A stretch of 44,399 nt of DNA from Paludibacteraceae bacterium (GCA_017464025.1 JAFUEI010000045.1:1-44399); one strand, 5' to 3'; numbered from the stretch's first letter, positions 8,352 to 16,724 are shown. Numbers and translations are program-made. The notes: generated from the letters alone by a model not told the origin.

Positions 8352-8474
8352 CTATTCTCTAATCATGCGGTCTCGCACAAAAAAAGCAACCGATACATAC
8401 TGTAAAGGTTGCTGTACATGTTCGCGCAGGGCGACTATTGTCTTGACAACGAACTCCAATAAAGCAGGAGTCAT
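8352..8474 (-). CDS. Putative leader peptide of the adaptor leader (copy B), 40 aa
   Basis: ATG at 8474 opens MTPALLEFVVKTIVALREHV and the frame runs on to 8352, straight through the terminator hairpin at 8379-8413. The first ten residues equal those of copy A; a one-base deletion then shifts the frame. Because the frame spans the terminator, a translating ribosome would physically prevent the hairpin from forming, a layout suited to translation-coupled attenuation of pump expression. Translation is not shown. Confidence 0.5.
   Translation of the reverse strand: MTPALLEFVVKTIVALREHVQQPLQYVSVAFFVRDRMIRE
8379..8413 (-). terminator. Attenuator terminator in the adaptor leader (copy B)
   Basis: Minus strand: AGCAACC, TT, TACA, GTA loop, TGTA, TC, GGTTGCT, then seven T. 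The outer stem differs from copy A at one pair (A-T here, T-G there), so pairing is kept; the inner TACA/TGTA stem is identical. It lies 50 nt before the adaptor start codon. Confidence 0.85.
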
Positions 8475-8486
8475 CTCCAGACACCT
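8431..8486 (-). repeat. Conserved leader block, copy B
   Basis: The 56-nt partner of 3411-3467, lacking one base. It contains the leader-peptide start and the alternating GGAG / CTCC / GGAG segments, which can form two mutually exclusive small hairpins around the start codon. Confidence 0.85.
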
Positions 8487-8517
8487 TCTGTTTCCGGCTT
8501 TTCCTAAAAAGCGGGTG

Positions 8518-8549
8518 CAAAGGTAGTGCTTTTTTTCGGAACGGGCAAA
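8518..8549 (-). promoter_or_regulatory. Promoter of the adaptor-channel unit
   Basis: Minus-strand TACCTTTG (8525-8518) and TTTG (8549-8546) separated by 20 nt: a full Bacteroides promoter. The expected 5' leader is about 185 nt and holds the leader peptide and terminator. Confidence 0.8.
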
Positions 8550-8641
8550 CAGGAAAAATACTTCACGGGGCAAACACATCGTATATGATACTGACAGATT
8601 GCTGTCTTTCTCTGCGGCCGTCCTACAAAAAATCAGGAGGG

Positions 8642-8673
8642 CTTGCACTTGTCAGCAAAAAGCAGTACTTTTG
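8642..8673 (+). promoter_or_regulatory. Promoter of the DUF4421 gene
   Basis: TACTTTTG at 8666-8673 with CTTG at 8642-8645, 20 nt apart. The 5' UTR to the ATG at 8770 is about 90 nt. Divergent from the adaptor promoter. Confidence 0.6.
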
Positions 8674-8769
8674 TGGAAACAATCGGACGGGCAGAACAGA
8701 AGTCAAGAGCTAATAGCCGCCATCCGTAGCCGACCTGCTGCATTTGCCCGACCATCGACTTCCGGATTT

Positions 8770-9987
8770 ATGAACAGAACAAAAATATATCTTCTCCTTT
8801 TTCTGACGATTTCTTGTCTGTGCTCCCATGCAGAGCCCAGCAAGGGACTGCTGTTCTTCTACCGGAGCGGCAACTGGGTGGATAATTACTTGCGCAGAGG
8901 TATTGACACTACATATATCGACCTGCCGGAACACAGCTGGCGGCTCGCCTACACCAACGCGATGGTGGGCGTCAACTCCAACCTGACTTCCACCTCCGAT
9001 GTAGCCGGACACGGTACGATGAACTTCAGCCTTCTCAACAAGACGACGCCCAGCGTGGACTTGGGTTTCTATGCCGCCTACCGCGGCTTCGGTTTCGGCT
9101 ACAGCTGGGATGCGCTGCATGCATACGCGCAACGGCTCAGTTTCTCGCTCGGCAGTAAGTTCATCGGTATCGATTTCGGCATCCATACCAGCACCAATAT
9201 CAACACGTCGCTTCTCATCGGGGACTGGGCACTGAACGATTTCTCCAAGAACGAGATTATCATCACCAACGCCAGTTTCAACCTCTGGTACGCACTCAAT
9301 GCCGCCCACTATTCCCATCAAGCCGCCGTCAAGCAATCGTATATCCAGAAGAAGACCGCCGGTTCGCTTCTGCTCCACCTCTCCTACCTCTCCAGTCAGG
9401 TGGCGCTGTCCGATACCATGAAGGTGCCAGAAGTGGACATGCCCCTCCTGCCGGCACTGATGTCCGACCTGACGGCTGTCCGCACCAGGCAGATAGCTGT
9501 CGGCCTCGGCTACGGCATCAATTACACGCCTAATCACGGCAAGGTTCTTCTCCATGCCTCAGCAGCCGCCATGCTGGTCACCTATTCCGTCAATCTCGTC
9601 TCGTTCTATCTGCCGGACAGCATTGCCAACGGCCTGCCCGGCGAGCCGATGTACAACCTCCAACCGTCGTTCCCCGTCCATGTGTCCGGCAACATGCGCG
9701 CCGCCGTGAGCTGGGAAATCAACAAATGGGTGCATCTCAACGTCTGGGCGACGGCGGAGAATATCCGCTTCCGCTCCAAGACAACCGCCAACTACAACAT
9801 CATCTCTCTTGAGAACTGGGACTGGAAAGTGCAAGCCTCCGTAGGTATTCGTCTCGGGGCGGGAAAAGACAGGGTGCAACGGGCATTGGGAGTTTCCGGC
9901 GTGAAGAGCGGAGCGGGAGGGGAAACCGGCAAAAAAAGCCGATTCCCCAAATGGCTGACCGACTTCTTCTGGAGTCCGAAAAACTAA
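8770..9987 (+). CDS. DUF4421-like outer-membrane beta-barrel protein
   Basis: Secreted protein of 405 residues beginning MNRTKIYLLLFLTISCLCSHA, a type I signal peptide. The mature part starts with the DUF4421-like pattern NWVDNYLRRGIDTTYIDLPE and then shows alternating aromatic/polar beta strands (FGFGYSWDALHAYAQ, FSLGSKFIGIDFGI, KVQASVGIRLG), as in an outer-membrane barrel. The family is common in Bacteroidetes and has no known function. I start it at the ATG at 8770 because it begins the signal peptide; the open frame reaches back to 8599, before the promoter. It stands alone, convergent with recG. Confidence 0.8.
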   Translation: MNRTKIYLLLFLTISCLCSHAEPSKGLLFFYRSGNWVDNYLRRGIDTTYIDLPEHSWRLAYTNAMVGVNSNLTSTSDVAGHGTMNFSLLNKTTPSVDLGFYAAYRGFGFGYSWDALHAYAQRLSFSLGSKFIGIDFGIHTSTNINTSLLIGDWALNDFSKNEIIITNASFNLWYALNAAHYSHQAAVKQSYIQKKTAGSLLLHLSYLSSQVALSDTMKVPEVDMPLLPALMSDLTAVRTRQIAVGLGYGINYTPNHGKVLLHASAAAMLVTYSVNLVSFYLPDSIANGLPGEPMYNLQPSFPVHVSGNMRAAVSWEINKWVHLNVWATAENIRFRSKTTANYNIISLENWDWKVQASVGIRLGAGKDRVQRALGVSGVKSGAGGETGKKSRFPKWLTDFFWSPKN

Positions 9988-10023
9988 AAGAGTACGCCGT
10001 TTGTGTTGTCCGCGCGGCACTTC

Positions 10024-12114
10024 TTACGAGATGGTGCTCCAGTCCACGGCGTGTTGCTTGAGACGGTGCAGCTGGTTGACAAGCAGGCTGTTCTTGCTCA
10101 TCTGCAGTTCGGGGTCTTCGTCTAATATGTCGGATGCGGCATGGCGTGCCAGTTCCAGCAGTTGTCCGTCGGTGGAGAGCGAGGCTATCTTCAGTTCGAA
10201 GGGCAGTCCCGACTGCTGGGTGCCTTCCAAGTCGCCCGGACCACGCAACTGCAAGTCGGCTTCTGCGATGCGGAAACCGTCGTTGGTGGCTACCATGATG
10301 TCCATGCGTTTGCGGGTGTCTTTGCTCAGCTCGGTTCTGGTCAGCAGGATGCAGTAGCTCTGTTCCGCTCCGCGGCCTACGCGCCCTCTGAGCTGGTGCA
10401 ACTGGCTCAAGCCGAACCGTTCGGCGTTTTCCACCACCATCACGCTCGCATTGGGTACGTTTACACCCACTTCGATCACCGTAGTGGCCACCAGTATCTG
10501 CGTCTCTCCGCGCGCAAAGCGCTGCATGTGTTCGTCTTTCTCTTTGGCTTTCATCTTGCCGTGCACCATGCTTACGCGGCAGTCGGGAAAGTGCTCCTGC
10601 ATGTAGCGGTAGCCGTTCTCAAGGTCCACAAGGTCGCTCTTCTTGTTCTCCTCTATGAGGGGATATACCACGTATATCTGCCTGCCTTGCTGTATCTGTT
10701 CGCGCAGGAAGCGGTTGATGCTGTCACGCCGCAACTGGGTGTAATGCAGGGTCTGGATGGGTTTGCGTCCGGGAGGCAGCTCGTCAATCACCGATACTGA
10801 CAGGTCGCCATATACCGTCATGGCGAGCGTACGCGGGATAGGGGTGGCTGTCATGACGAGTACATGCGGCGGATTGATGTTTTTGGTCCATAGCTTTGCA
10901 CGCTGTGCTACGCCGAAGCGGTGCTGTTCGTCCACAATCACCAAGCCGAGGTTGCCGAATTGCACCGTGTCTTCTATCAGCGCATGCGTGCCTATCAGAA
11001 TGTCAATCTGCCCTGCCATCAGGGCTTCGTGCAACGGTTCCCGTTGTTTTTTTGTGGTGCTGCCGGTCAGAAGGGCTATACGCACCCCGGTGCCTTCCAG
11101 CATGTGGCTGATGGTTTCCATGTGCTGGTTGGCCAGTATCTCTGTCGGGGCCATGATGCAGGTCTGGAAACCGTTGTCTTTGGCGAGCAAGGCCACCAGC
11201 AGCGCCACCAGCGTCTTGCCCGAGCCTACATCGCCTTGCAGCAGGCGGTTCATCTGCCGCCCCGACTTGAGGTCTGCCTGTATCTCTTTTACTACCCGCT
11301 TCTGTGCATTGGTCAGCGGGAAGGGCAGATGGTGGAAGTAGAAATCGTTGAAGGCGGTGCCCACACGCGGCATCAGGAAGCCGCCGGCCTGCTGTTCACG
11401 GCGCTTCACCTGCCTGAGTATCTGCAGCTGGATATAGAACAACTCCTCGAATTTCAGGCGCTCGCGTGCCTTTCGTAATGCGGCCTGGTCTTTTGGGAAA
11501 TGGATGTTGAGCAGGCTGTTGGTCAGGTCTGTCAGGTGATACTGCTCCCGCAAAGCCAGCGGCAGCGTGTCAGGAATGCCTTGCTTGAGGTCAGGCATCA
11601 GTGCAGCGATGATTTTCCGCATCGCTTTCGAGTTGAGCCAGCCGGCTTTCATCTCACCCGACGTGTTGTAGTGCGGCTCCAACCCTTTTCGCGTCTCCGG
11701 ATTTACTTTGCTCAGCAGTTCCAGTTCAGGGTGGACGATGTTGTACTGGTGGTTGTAGTACGACGGTTTGCCAAAGGCGATGTATTTCACGCCGCGCTGC
11801 AGTTTCAGGTACTGAATGCCTTTGAACCACACCAGTTCGATGCTGTCGTCACCGTCCGTAAATTCAGCGCTGAGACGTTGTCCCCGTCCGGCACCGATAA
11901 TGTGCCAGTCGCGCAGTTCGCCGATGATTTGCACGTAGGTCTCCGTGTCTTCTATCTCACGGATGCGGTAGAACCGGCTGCGGTCGATGTATTTGTAGGG
12001 GAATACGTACAGCAAGTCCAGTGCGGTCTGCACCTTCAGTTCCTTCTTCAGCATCCCGGCCCGTTTCGGACCGACCCCCGGAAGGTAGGTGATATCTCGT
12101 TGCGATAGTTCCAC
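10024..12114 (-). CDS. recG: ATP-dependent DNA helicase RecG
   Basis: Branch-migration helicase that remodels stalled forks and Holliday junctions; cytoplasmic, 696 residues, normal length. The wedge/OB domain fills the first 250 residues, starting at LPGVGPKRAGMLKKEL. Walker A GDVGSGKT is at 294-301, the DEQH box at 395-398, then TATPIPRT and the C-terminal helicase motifs HQLRGRVGRG and GLSQ. The start codon is GTG at 12114. It follows an esterase gene by 19 nt on the same strand and probably shares its transcript. Confidence 0.97.
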   Translation of the reverse strand: MELSQRDITYLPGVGPKRAGMLKKELKVQTALDLLYVFPYKYIDRSRFYRIREIEDTETYVQIIGELRDWHIIGAGRGQRLSAEFTDGDDSIELVWFKGIQYLKLQRGVKYIAFGKPSYYNHQYNIVHPELELLSKVNPETRKGLEPHYNTSGEMKAGWLNSKAMRKIIAALMPDLKQGIPDTLPLALREQYHLTDLTNSLLNIHFPKDQAALRKARERLKFEELFYIQLQILRQVKRREQQAGGFLMPRVGTAFNDFYFHHLPFPLTNAQKRVVKEIQADLKSGRQMNRLLQGDVGSGKTLVALLVALLAKDNGFQTCIMAPTEILANQHMETISHMLEGTGVRIALLTGSTTKKQREPLHEALMAGQIDILIGTHALIEDTVQFGNLGLVIVDEQHRFGVAQRAKLWTKNINPPHVLVMTATPIPRTLAMTVYGDLSVSVIDELPPGRKPIQTLHYTQLRRDSINRFLREQIQQGRQIYVVYPLIEENKKSDLVDLENGYRYMQEHFPDCRVSMVHGKMKAKEKDEHMQRFARGETQILVATTVIEVGVNVPNASVMVVENAERFGLSQLHQLRGRVGRGAEQSYCILLTRTELSKDTRKRMDIMVATNDGFRIAEADLQLRGPGDLEGTQQSGLPFELKIASLSTDGQLLELARHAASDILDEDPELQMSKNSLLVNQLHRLKQHAVDWSTIS

Positions 12115-12133
12115 CGGACAGATTTTGCGGACG

Positions 12134-13054
12134 TTACAGGTCTTTGCGGCGCTTGGGGCTGTATAGGTCCCGCACGGTCATCTTGCTGAAGGCCGACGGC
12201 CGTATGCTGTCGTTGCGGGTTGTGATGTCGGTGTGCATCGGGCGGGCTTCGCTCACGTATTGCTCCACAAACAGGTTCAACTCATCCGTAGTCATCGGGC
12301 CGCCGACGCTGATCTCATGACCGAGGCCGGTGTAGCGGTAGATGCAATACGGCAGGTTGTATTTCTCAAAGCGTTTGGCCAAGGCGTCTGCCCCGTAGAG
12401 TCCTTTGCTGAAGAACTCTATCTGTTTGTATGTCACGATGCGGTCGGCTGTGCCGTGAAAGAGCAGGGTGGGGGCGGGATGCGTCAGGGTCCATTTCACC
12501 TTCCCGTCCCGCGAATACACGGCTCCGCTGTATGCCACCACGCCCGCAGGGCGCCAGCCCGTAGGCAGAGCGGCAGCGCAGGGCAGACCGTTGCAGCGGG
12601 CATAGTCGGTCATAAGGGCAGTGATGGCACCTGCCGAAGAACCCTCTAAGATAATCTTCTGCGGGTCGATACCCAACTCTGTGGCATGGTCCACTATCCA
12701 CTTCACAGCTGCTGCACAATCCTCTGCGGCTATATAGAACGCGTTCTCCAAGGCACTGAGGTTGGTGAGACCGACATCCTTCACGCCGCGCAGACCGAGG
12801 CGGTAGTCTATCGCTATGGCCGTATAGCCTTCCTCAGCCAGACGGCGGCAATAGTCGGCATCCCATTTCGTCTGCCGCGAACCGTTCACGAAGCCGCCGC
12901 CGAAGATGTGAACCACCGTATAGCCGTTCCCCGCGGCAGGAGTATATACGTCTAAATACAAGGTGCTGTCCCGCTCCACAAAGGCATAGGTCTGCCGGGC
13001 GGACAGCCGGCATGCACACACCGCTGCCAGAATAAGTATAACAATCTTTCTCAT
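12134..13054 (-). CDS. Secreted alpha/beta-hydrolase (esterase/lipase-like)
   Basis: 306-residue exported hydrolase. The signal peptide is MRKIVILILAAVCACRLSARQ. The oxyanion loop HIFGGGF is at 49-55, the nucleophile elbow GSSAG at 138-142 (Ser140), the acid is likely in HGTADRIV (Asp204), and the histidine in GLGHEIS. This is the carboxylesterase / BD-FAE-like layout; the substrate is unknown. I use the ATG at 13054 because it opens the signal peptide. A perfect TACCTTTG box ends 4 nt before it, so its own transcript could be leaderless; it may also be read from the upstream gene 41 nt away. Confidence 0.85.
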   Translation of the reverse strand: MRKIVILILAAVCACRLSARQTYAFVERDSTLYLDVYTPAAGNGYTVVHIFGGGFVNGSRQTKWDADYCRRLAEEGYTAIAIDYRLGLRGVKDVGLTNLSALENAFYIAAEDCAAAVKWIVDHATELGIDPQKIILEGSSAGAITALMTDYARCNGLPCAAALPTGWRPAGVVAYSGAVYSRDGKVKWTLTHPAPTLLFHGTADRIVTYKQIEFFSKGLYGADALAKRFEKYNLPYCIYRYTGLGHEISVGGPMTTDELNLFVEQYVSEARPMHTDITTRNDSIRPSAFSKMTVRDLYSPKRRKDL

Positions 13055-13058
13055 AGGG

Positions 13059-13066
13059 CAAAGGTA
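13059..13066 (-). promoter_or_regulatory. -7 box directly before the esterase start codon
   Basis: TACCTTTG on the minus strand, 4 nt from the ATG, with a weak TTTC 19 nt upstream as -33 box. If active, transcription would start at about the A of the ATG. Only the -7 box is strong. Confidence 0.45.
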
Positions 13067-13095
13067 TCTCTGAAGGGTACTTCCGGAAACTTTTC

Positions 13096-14454
13096 CTACC
13101 TCAATGCCTGATAGGTGACGTTGTGCATCAGCGTCTTGGGGTTGAAGCCAGAGAGGTTGGGCATGTTGTTGACGTACATCAGCACAATCAGTTTCTCCTT
13201 CGGGTCGATGATGTAGTCGCTGCCGAACATGCCCCCCCACCGCATTGACCCTTCGCTGACGATGGTGTTGTGTGCATTCTCGGGGGTGAACACGTCCCAT
13301 GCCATGCCGAAGCCTATCTCGCCCCGCATGCTGCCGGTGCCGTTCTTTTGCATCATCTCCAGAGTCTTGCGCCCGATGATGCGCTTCTCGTTGAAAGTAC
13401 CGCCGTTCAGTATCATCTGGCAGAACTTAGCATAGTCTTCTATAGTGCCGCACAAGCCTGCCGAGGGTGAGCAGAAGGTGCCTGCTCCCGCGTATGGAAA
13501 GGTCTGCAGCATCTCGTTGTCTGACAAGCACAGACTGCCGCGCGGAGCCCCCTGATAGGCTGTGCCGTGGGGCAGGGTGCTTACTTCGCGGTCATCGGCG
13601 TTCTGCTTGTAGCTGTAGAGTTTTACGATGCGGTCCTGCTTGTCGGCCGGCACGTGGAAATAGGTGTCGTGCATGTCGCAGGGGTCCAGCACACGCTCTT
13701 TCAGGAAGCTGTAGAAGTCCTGACCCGACACAATCTCGGCGATGCGCCCGAGCACGTCTATATTATAGGAATACGTGAAGTCTTCTCCAGGGTCGTGCTT
13801 GAGCGGAACGGTGGCCATACGGCTCACATTCTGTGCCAGCGTAATGCTGTCTAACGTGTTGTGGCCGGCTACACCCTGCTGGCGCAGAATCTTGTCGAAC
13901 ACGCCATCGTAGCAGATGCCCGAGGTGTGGGTGATGAGGTGACGGAGGGTGATGTCGCGTTTGGCAGGACGGGTTGTGTAGGTGTCGTTCTTCGCGTTGT
14001 AGCTCACCAGCACCTGCGGGTTGGCAAACTCCGGCAGGTATTTCTTCACGGGCTCGTCCAACTGCACCTTCCCTTCTTCAAACAGCGTCATGAAGGCAAT
14101 GACCGATATGGCTTTCGTCTGCGAGGCGATACGGAAGATGTCATCTGTCCGGCAGGGGATGCCCGCTTCGCGGTCGCGCCAGCCGAAAGCGCGGTTGTGG
14201 ACAATGCGCCCGTTATGTACCACCATTGTCACGGCATGGGGCATCACGCCCAAATCGATATATCGCTGGAAGGCGGAGTCGATGAGCGGCAGGCGATCGG
14301 TGTAGAAGGCATCGCTTACGTCCGCCCCGCATGTGAGTTGCTGCGGAGCCTTTTCGGTTTCGGCGGCAGGCCGGTGGCTGCAGGCGGCGGGCAGCAGAAC
14401 AGCCGGCAGCAACAGAACAACCGGCAGCAACAGGGTATAATACTTGCTTTTCAT
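13096..14454 (-). CDS. Serine hydrolase lipoprotein, beta-lactamase/class C fold
   Basis: 452-residue periplasmic lipoprotein: a signal of two hydrophobic runs ends at lipobox LPAAC (Cys25). The serine beta-lactamase/esterase family (PF00144) is shown by SQTK at 111-114 (catalytic Ser and Lys), the YSYN tyrosine motif near 228-231, and a late segment HNTIVSEGSMRWGG in place of the KTG region. Members include D-Ala-D-Ala-type peptidases, esterases and beta-lactamase-like proteins, so no resistance role should be assumed. It is followed by the esterase and recG on the same strand. Confidence 0.88.
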   Translation of the reverse strand: MKSKYYTLLLPVVLLLPAVLLPAACSHRPAAETEKAPQQLTCGADVSDAFYTDRLPLIDSAFQRYIDLGVMPHAVTMVVHNGRIVHNRAFGWRDREAGIPCRTDDIFRIASQTKAISVIAFMTLFEEGKVQLDEPVKKYLPEFANPQVLVSYNAKNDTYTTRPAKRDITLRHLITHTSGICYDGVFDKILRQQGVAGHNTLDSITLAQNVSRMATVPLKHDPGEDFTYSYNIDVLGRIAEIVSGQDFYSFLKERVLDPCDMHDTYFHVPADKQDRIVKLYSYKQNADDREVSTLPHGTAYQGAPRGSLCLSDNEMLQTFPYAGAGTFCSPSAGLCGTIEDYAKFCQMILNGGTFNEKRIIGRKTLEMMQKNGTGSMRGEIGFGMAWDVFTPENAHNTIVSEGSMRWGGMFGSDYIIDPKEKLIVLMYVNNMPNLSGFNPKTLMHNVTYQALR

Positions 14455-14477
14455 CTTGGTTTTCTCATCAGATTATT

Positions 14478-14504
14478 GTCTATAGACCCTATGACTCTAT
14501 AGAC
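14478..14504. repeat. Perfect 9-bp inverted repeat upstream of the serine hydrolase
   Basis: GTCTATAGA and TCTATAGAC are separated by 9 nt. It lies 24 nt before the serine-hydrolase start and downstream of the tonB terminator, in the position of a promoter/operator. No TAnnTTTG box is seen here; a repressor site or an RNA hairpin is possible. Confidence 0.5.
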
Positions 14505-14517
14505 ACGCTGTCAACTT

Positions 14518-14552
14518 AAAAAAAGAGGAGACATAGCGTGCTATGCCTCCTC
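14518..14552 (-). terminator. Rho-independent terminator of tonB
   Basis: On the minus strand, arms GAGGAGGCATAGC and GCTATGTCTCCTC (one mismatch) are followed by seven T. It starts 16 nt after the tonB stop codon. Confidence 0.9.
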
Positions 14553-14568
14553 CTGTTTGCTTTGCTGA

Positions 14569-15249
14569 TTATTGCAGTTTGAAGTTCACGGGCACGGTGT
14601 ACTTCACACGCACCGCCTTGCCGCGCTGCTTGCCGGGTTTCCATTTCGGCATCGACTTGATAACGCGCACGGCCTCTTTGTCAAGCGATGCATCGCCGCC
14701 TGAGCGCACCACTTCCACGTCAACAATCGAACCGTCCTTGTTCACCACGAACTGGCAGATTACACGGCCTTGGATACCGTTCTCCTGCGCAATCACGGGG
14801 TATTTCACGTTCTCGCTCAAGTATTTGAAGAGGGCGGCCTGACCGCCGGGGAACTCGGGCATCGTCTCTACAACCACGAATACCACTTCCTCTTCCTCCT
14901 CTACGGGCTTTACTTCCTCTACGGGAGGAGCTATCACCACTTCTTCTTTCGTCTCTTCCGATGTGATTTCCACATGCTGCGTCTCCACGTTGTCTTCTAC
15001 CACGTTCAGCACTTCCACTTCCTGCACTGGTGGGGGTGGGGGCGGAGGAGTTACATCCTGCGAGGTTTGCTGGATTTCAATTTCGTCCTCAATGAGGAAG
15101 TCGGTGTCGGTGATCTCATACTTGGTCACCTCTTTCTCTGTCCATTCAAGGGCAACATAGCAGATGCTGAGCACAAGCACAAAACCCATCAGCAGATAGG
15201 TCAGCTTCTTGTCCTCCAAGCTTGCCTTTTGTGACTTCTTGATTTGCAT
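14569..15249 (-). CDS. tonB: TonB energy-transducing protein
   Basis: Carries inner-membrane proton-motive force to TonB-dependent outer-membrane receptors (SusC-like in this phylum). 226 residues: a cytoplasmic basic start, one membrane segment (LTYLLMGFVLVLSICYVAL), a periplasmic linker with a seven-proline run and then Glu/Val-rich sequence, and the C-terminal TonB domain with the Bacteroidetes pattern MPEFPGGQAALFKYLSENVKYP, VNKDGSIVDVEVVRSG and MPKWKPGKQRGKAVRVKYTVPVNF. It is monocistronic, with its own promoter (15326-15356) and terminator. Confidence 0.95.
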   Translation of the reverse strand: MQIKKSQKASLEDKKLTYLLMGFVLVLSICYVALEWTEKEVTKYEITDTDFLIEDEIEIQQTSQDVTPPPPPPPVQEVEVLNVVEDNVETQHVEITSEETKEEVVIAPPVEEVKPVEEEEEVVFVVVETMPEFPGGQAALFKYLSENVKYPVIAQENGIQGRVICQFVVNKDGSIVDVEVVRSGGDASLDKEAVRVIKSMPKWKPGKQRGKAVRVKYTVPVNFKLQ

Positions 15250-15325
15250 ATTCTTAATGGTATTATGTTATGGCGTATGAAAAGGCTCTGCGCCTCAGCG
15301 CCCTCTCGGAGCGCATTTCACGGTA

Positions 15326-15356
15326 CAAATTTACGCATTATTTTCGACTCTGCAAA
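15326..15356 (-). promoter_or_regulatory. Promoter of tonB
   Basis: Minus-strand TAAATTTG (15333-15326) and TTTG (15356-15353) with a 19-nt spacer: a full-match Bacteroides promoter, about 75 nt before the start codon. Confidence 0.8.
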
Positions 15357-15394
15357 CCGTAGGGGCTATTTTTTTGGAAAAAAACAGTTGTCCC

Positions 15395-15425
15395 TTTAGC
15401 AAGTCGGGGAAAATACCTACCTTTG
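15395..15425 (+). promoter_or_regulatory. Promoter of the flippase gene
   Basis: TACCTTTG at 15418-15425 with TTTA at 15395-15398, spacer 19 nt. The ATG at 15437 is 11 nt after the box, so the leader is very short. Confidence 0.65.
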
Positions 15426-15436
15426 CAATCCATAGT

Positions 15437-16711
15437 ATGAAGCAGTCGTTAAGGAACATATTGCGGGGCGAGCTGGTACGCAATTCTGCCAAACTACTCT
15501 CGGCCAACGTGGCGGCCCAGGCCATCGGTCTGCTGGTCTATCCGCTGCTCACCCGCCTCTTCTCCCAGGCCGATTTCGGACTGCTTTCGCTCTTCCTCAG
15601 TATCGGTGGCGTGCTTGTTATCCTCTCTACGGCTGACTATCAGTTTGCAGTCCCGCTGCCCGAAAACGACAAGCAGGCAAAGGGTGTGTTTCAGACCGGC
15701 CTGGCGGTACTGCTGGCTGTCACGGCTTTCGAATGTCTGCTGTTACCTTTTTCCCAACCAATTGCCAATGCGCTCCATGCTCCCGATCTGGCCCGTTATC
15801 TGTGGCTGTTGCCGCTCTATGCGGCCGCCCTTGGCGGTTGGCAGCTGTTCAACTATTGGTTCACACGCCATCGGCAGTTCGGTCTCGTTTCTGCCTATCA
15901 GGTGGCTTTGCCCCTCCTCGCTGCCGGATTGAAACTCTTGTCGGGTGTGATGCACGTGCCCGCCGGCCTCATCTATTCTACGGTTGTTGCATCCCTTGTA
16001 GCCCTGCTGCTTCCTCTGTTCGTCGCAAAACCCGAAGTCAAGCCCCGTCTCCTGCCCTTCGATAGGCAGAACCTGCTGCTCAGCGCCCGCCGCTATGCCA
16101 ACTTCCCGCTCTATTCGCTTCCCCGCTCGCTGCTCAATGCCGTGAATGGAAATCTGGCGATATGGATGATAGTGCCGGTATTCGGACTTTCGGTGAACGG
16201 CTGTTGGGCAATGGCGATGACGCTGGCATTTACGCCGATAGGTATAGTCATGAACTCGCTCTATCAGGTCTTTTTCCCGCGTTATGCCATGCACGTGCAG
16301 CAAAAGCGGGCCGTCTTGCCCCGTTTCCGCCGCTGGGCCCTGCTGGTGCTGTGCGCCGTGGTGCCCTGCTTTGTCGTTCTCGCTTTCCTACTCCCCTGGC
16401 TGGTGAGGCTGCTGCTTGGCGAAGGTTGGGAACTGACAGCCGATATGATTCGCCTCTTCCTGCCTTGGTTCGCTTTGCTGGCGGTGATACTCCCATGGGA
16501 GTTCCTGCCCGATGTGTTCGGACAGCAGAAATATAATCTTTATCTGGAAGGCTTAAAGTTCTTGCTCCGTGTCGCCGCTCTGGCGGTCGGCATCCGGCAA
16601 AAAGATATCATGCTGCTCACGCTGCTCTATAGCGCTGCCGGCTGTCTGTCGGCGCTCATTCAGTGGGGGTGGTATGGTCACCTGCTGCGGCGCTACGAAC
16701 ACAACCGCTAA
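15437..16711 (+). CDS. Wzx-like polysaccharide flippase (MATE/MOP superfamily)
   Basis: Multi-pass inner-membrane protein, 424 residues with about twelve hydrophobic segments. The start MKQSLRNILRGELVRNSAKLLSANVAAQAIGLLVYPLLTRLFSQADFG carries the PST/Wzx signature (an ANVxxQxxxLLxxPLLTRLxSxxxFG pattern). Such proteins move undecaprenyl-linked oligosaccharides or lipid II-like molecules across the membrane. I start it at the ATG at 15437 just after the promoter; an earlier ATG at 15374 is upstream of the -7 box. It converges, with a 13-nt gap, on an operon of FemAB-like, CotH-like and AsnB-like genes, suggesting a shared surface-polymer job (inference). Confidence 0.88.
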   Translation: MKQSLRNILRGELVRNSAKLLSANVAAQAIGLLVYPLLTRLFSQADFGLLSLFLSIGGVLVILSTADYQFAVPLPENDKQAKGVFQTGLAVLLAVTAFECLLLPFSQPIANALHAPDLARYLWLLPLYAAALGGWQLFNYWFTRHRQFGLVSAYQVALPLLAAGLKLLSGVMHVPAGLIYSTVVASLVALLLPLFVAKPEVKPRLLPFDRQNLLLSARRYANFPLYSLPRSLLNAVNGNLAIWMIVPVFGLSVNGCWAMAMTLAFTPIGIVMNSLYQVFFPRYAMHVQQKRAVLPRFRRWALLVLCAVVPCFVVLAFLLPWLVRLLLGEGWELTADMIRLFLPWFALLAVILPWEFLPDVFGQQKYNLYLEGLKFLLRVAALAVGIRQKDIMLLTLLYSAAGCLSALIQWGWYGHLLRRYEHNR

Positions 16712-16724
16712 TTCCCCTTTCCCG

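Noticed and set aside
13096-14454. Beta-lactamase resistance gene
   Set aside because: The class C-like fold with SQTK is shared by many esterases and peptidases; no feature points to antibiotic hydrolysis.
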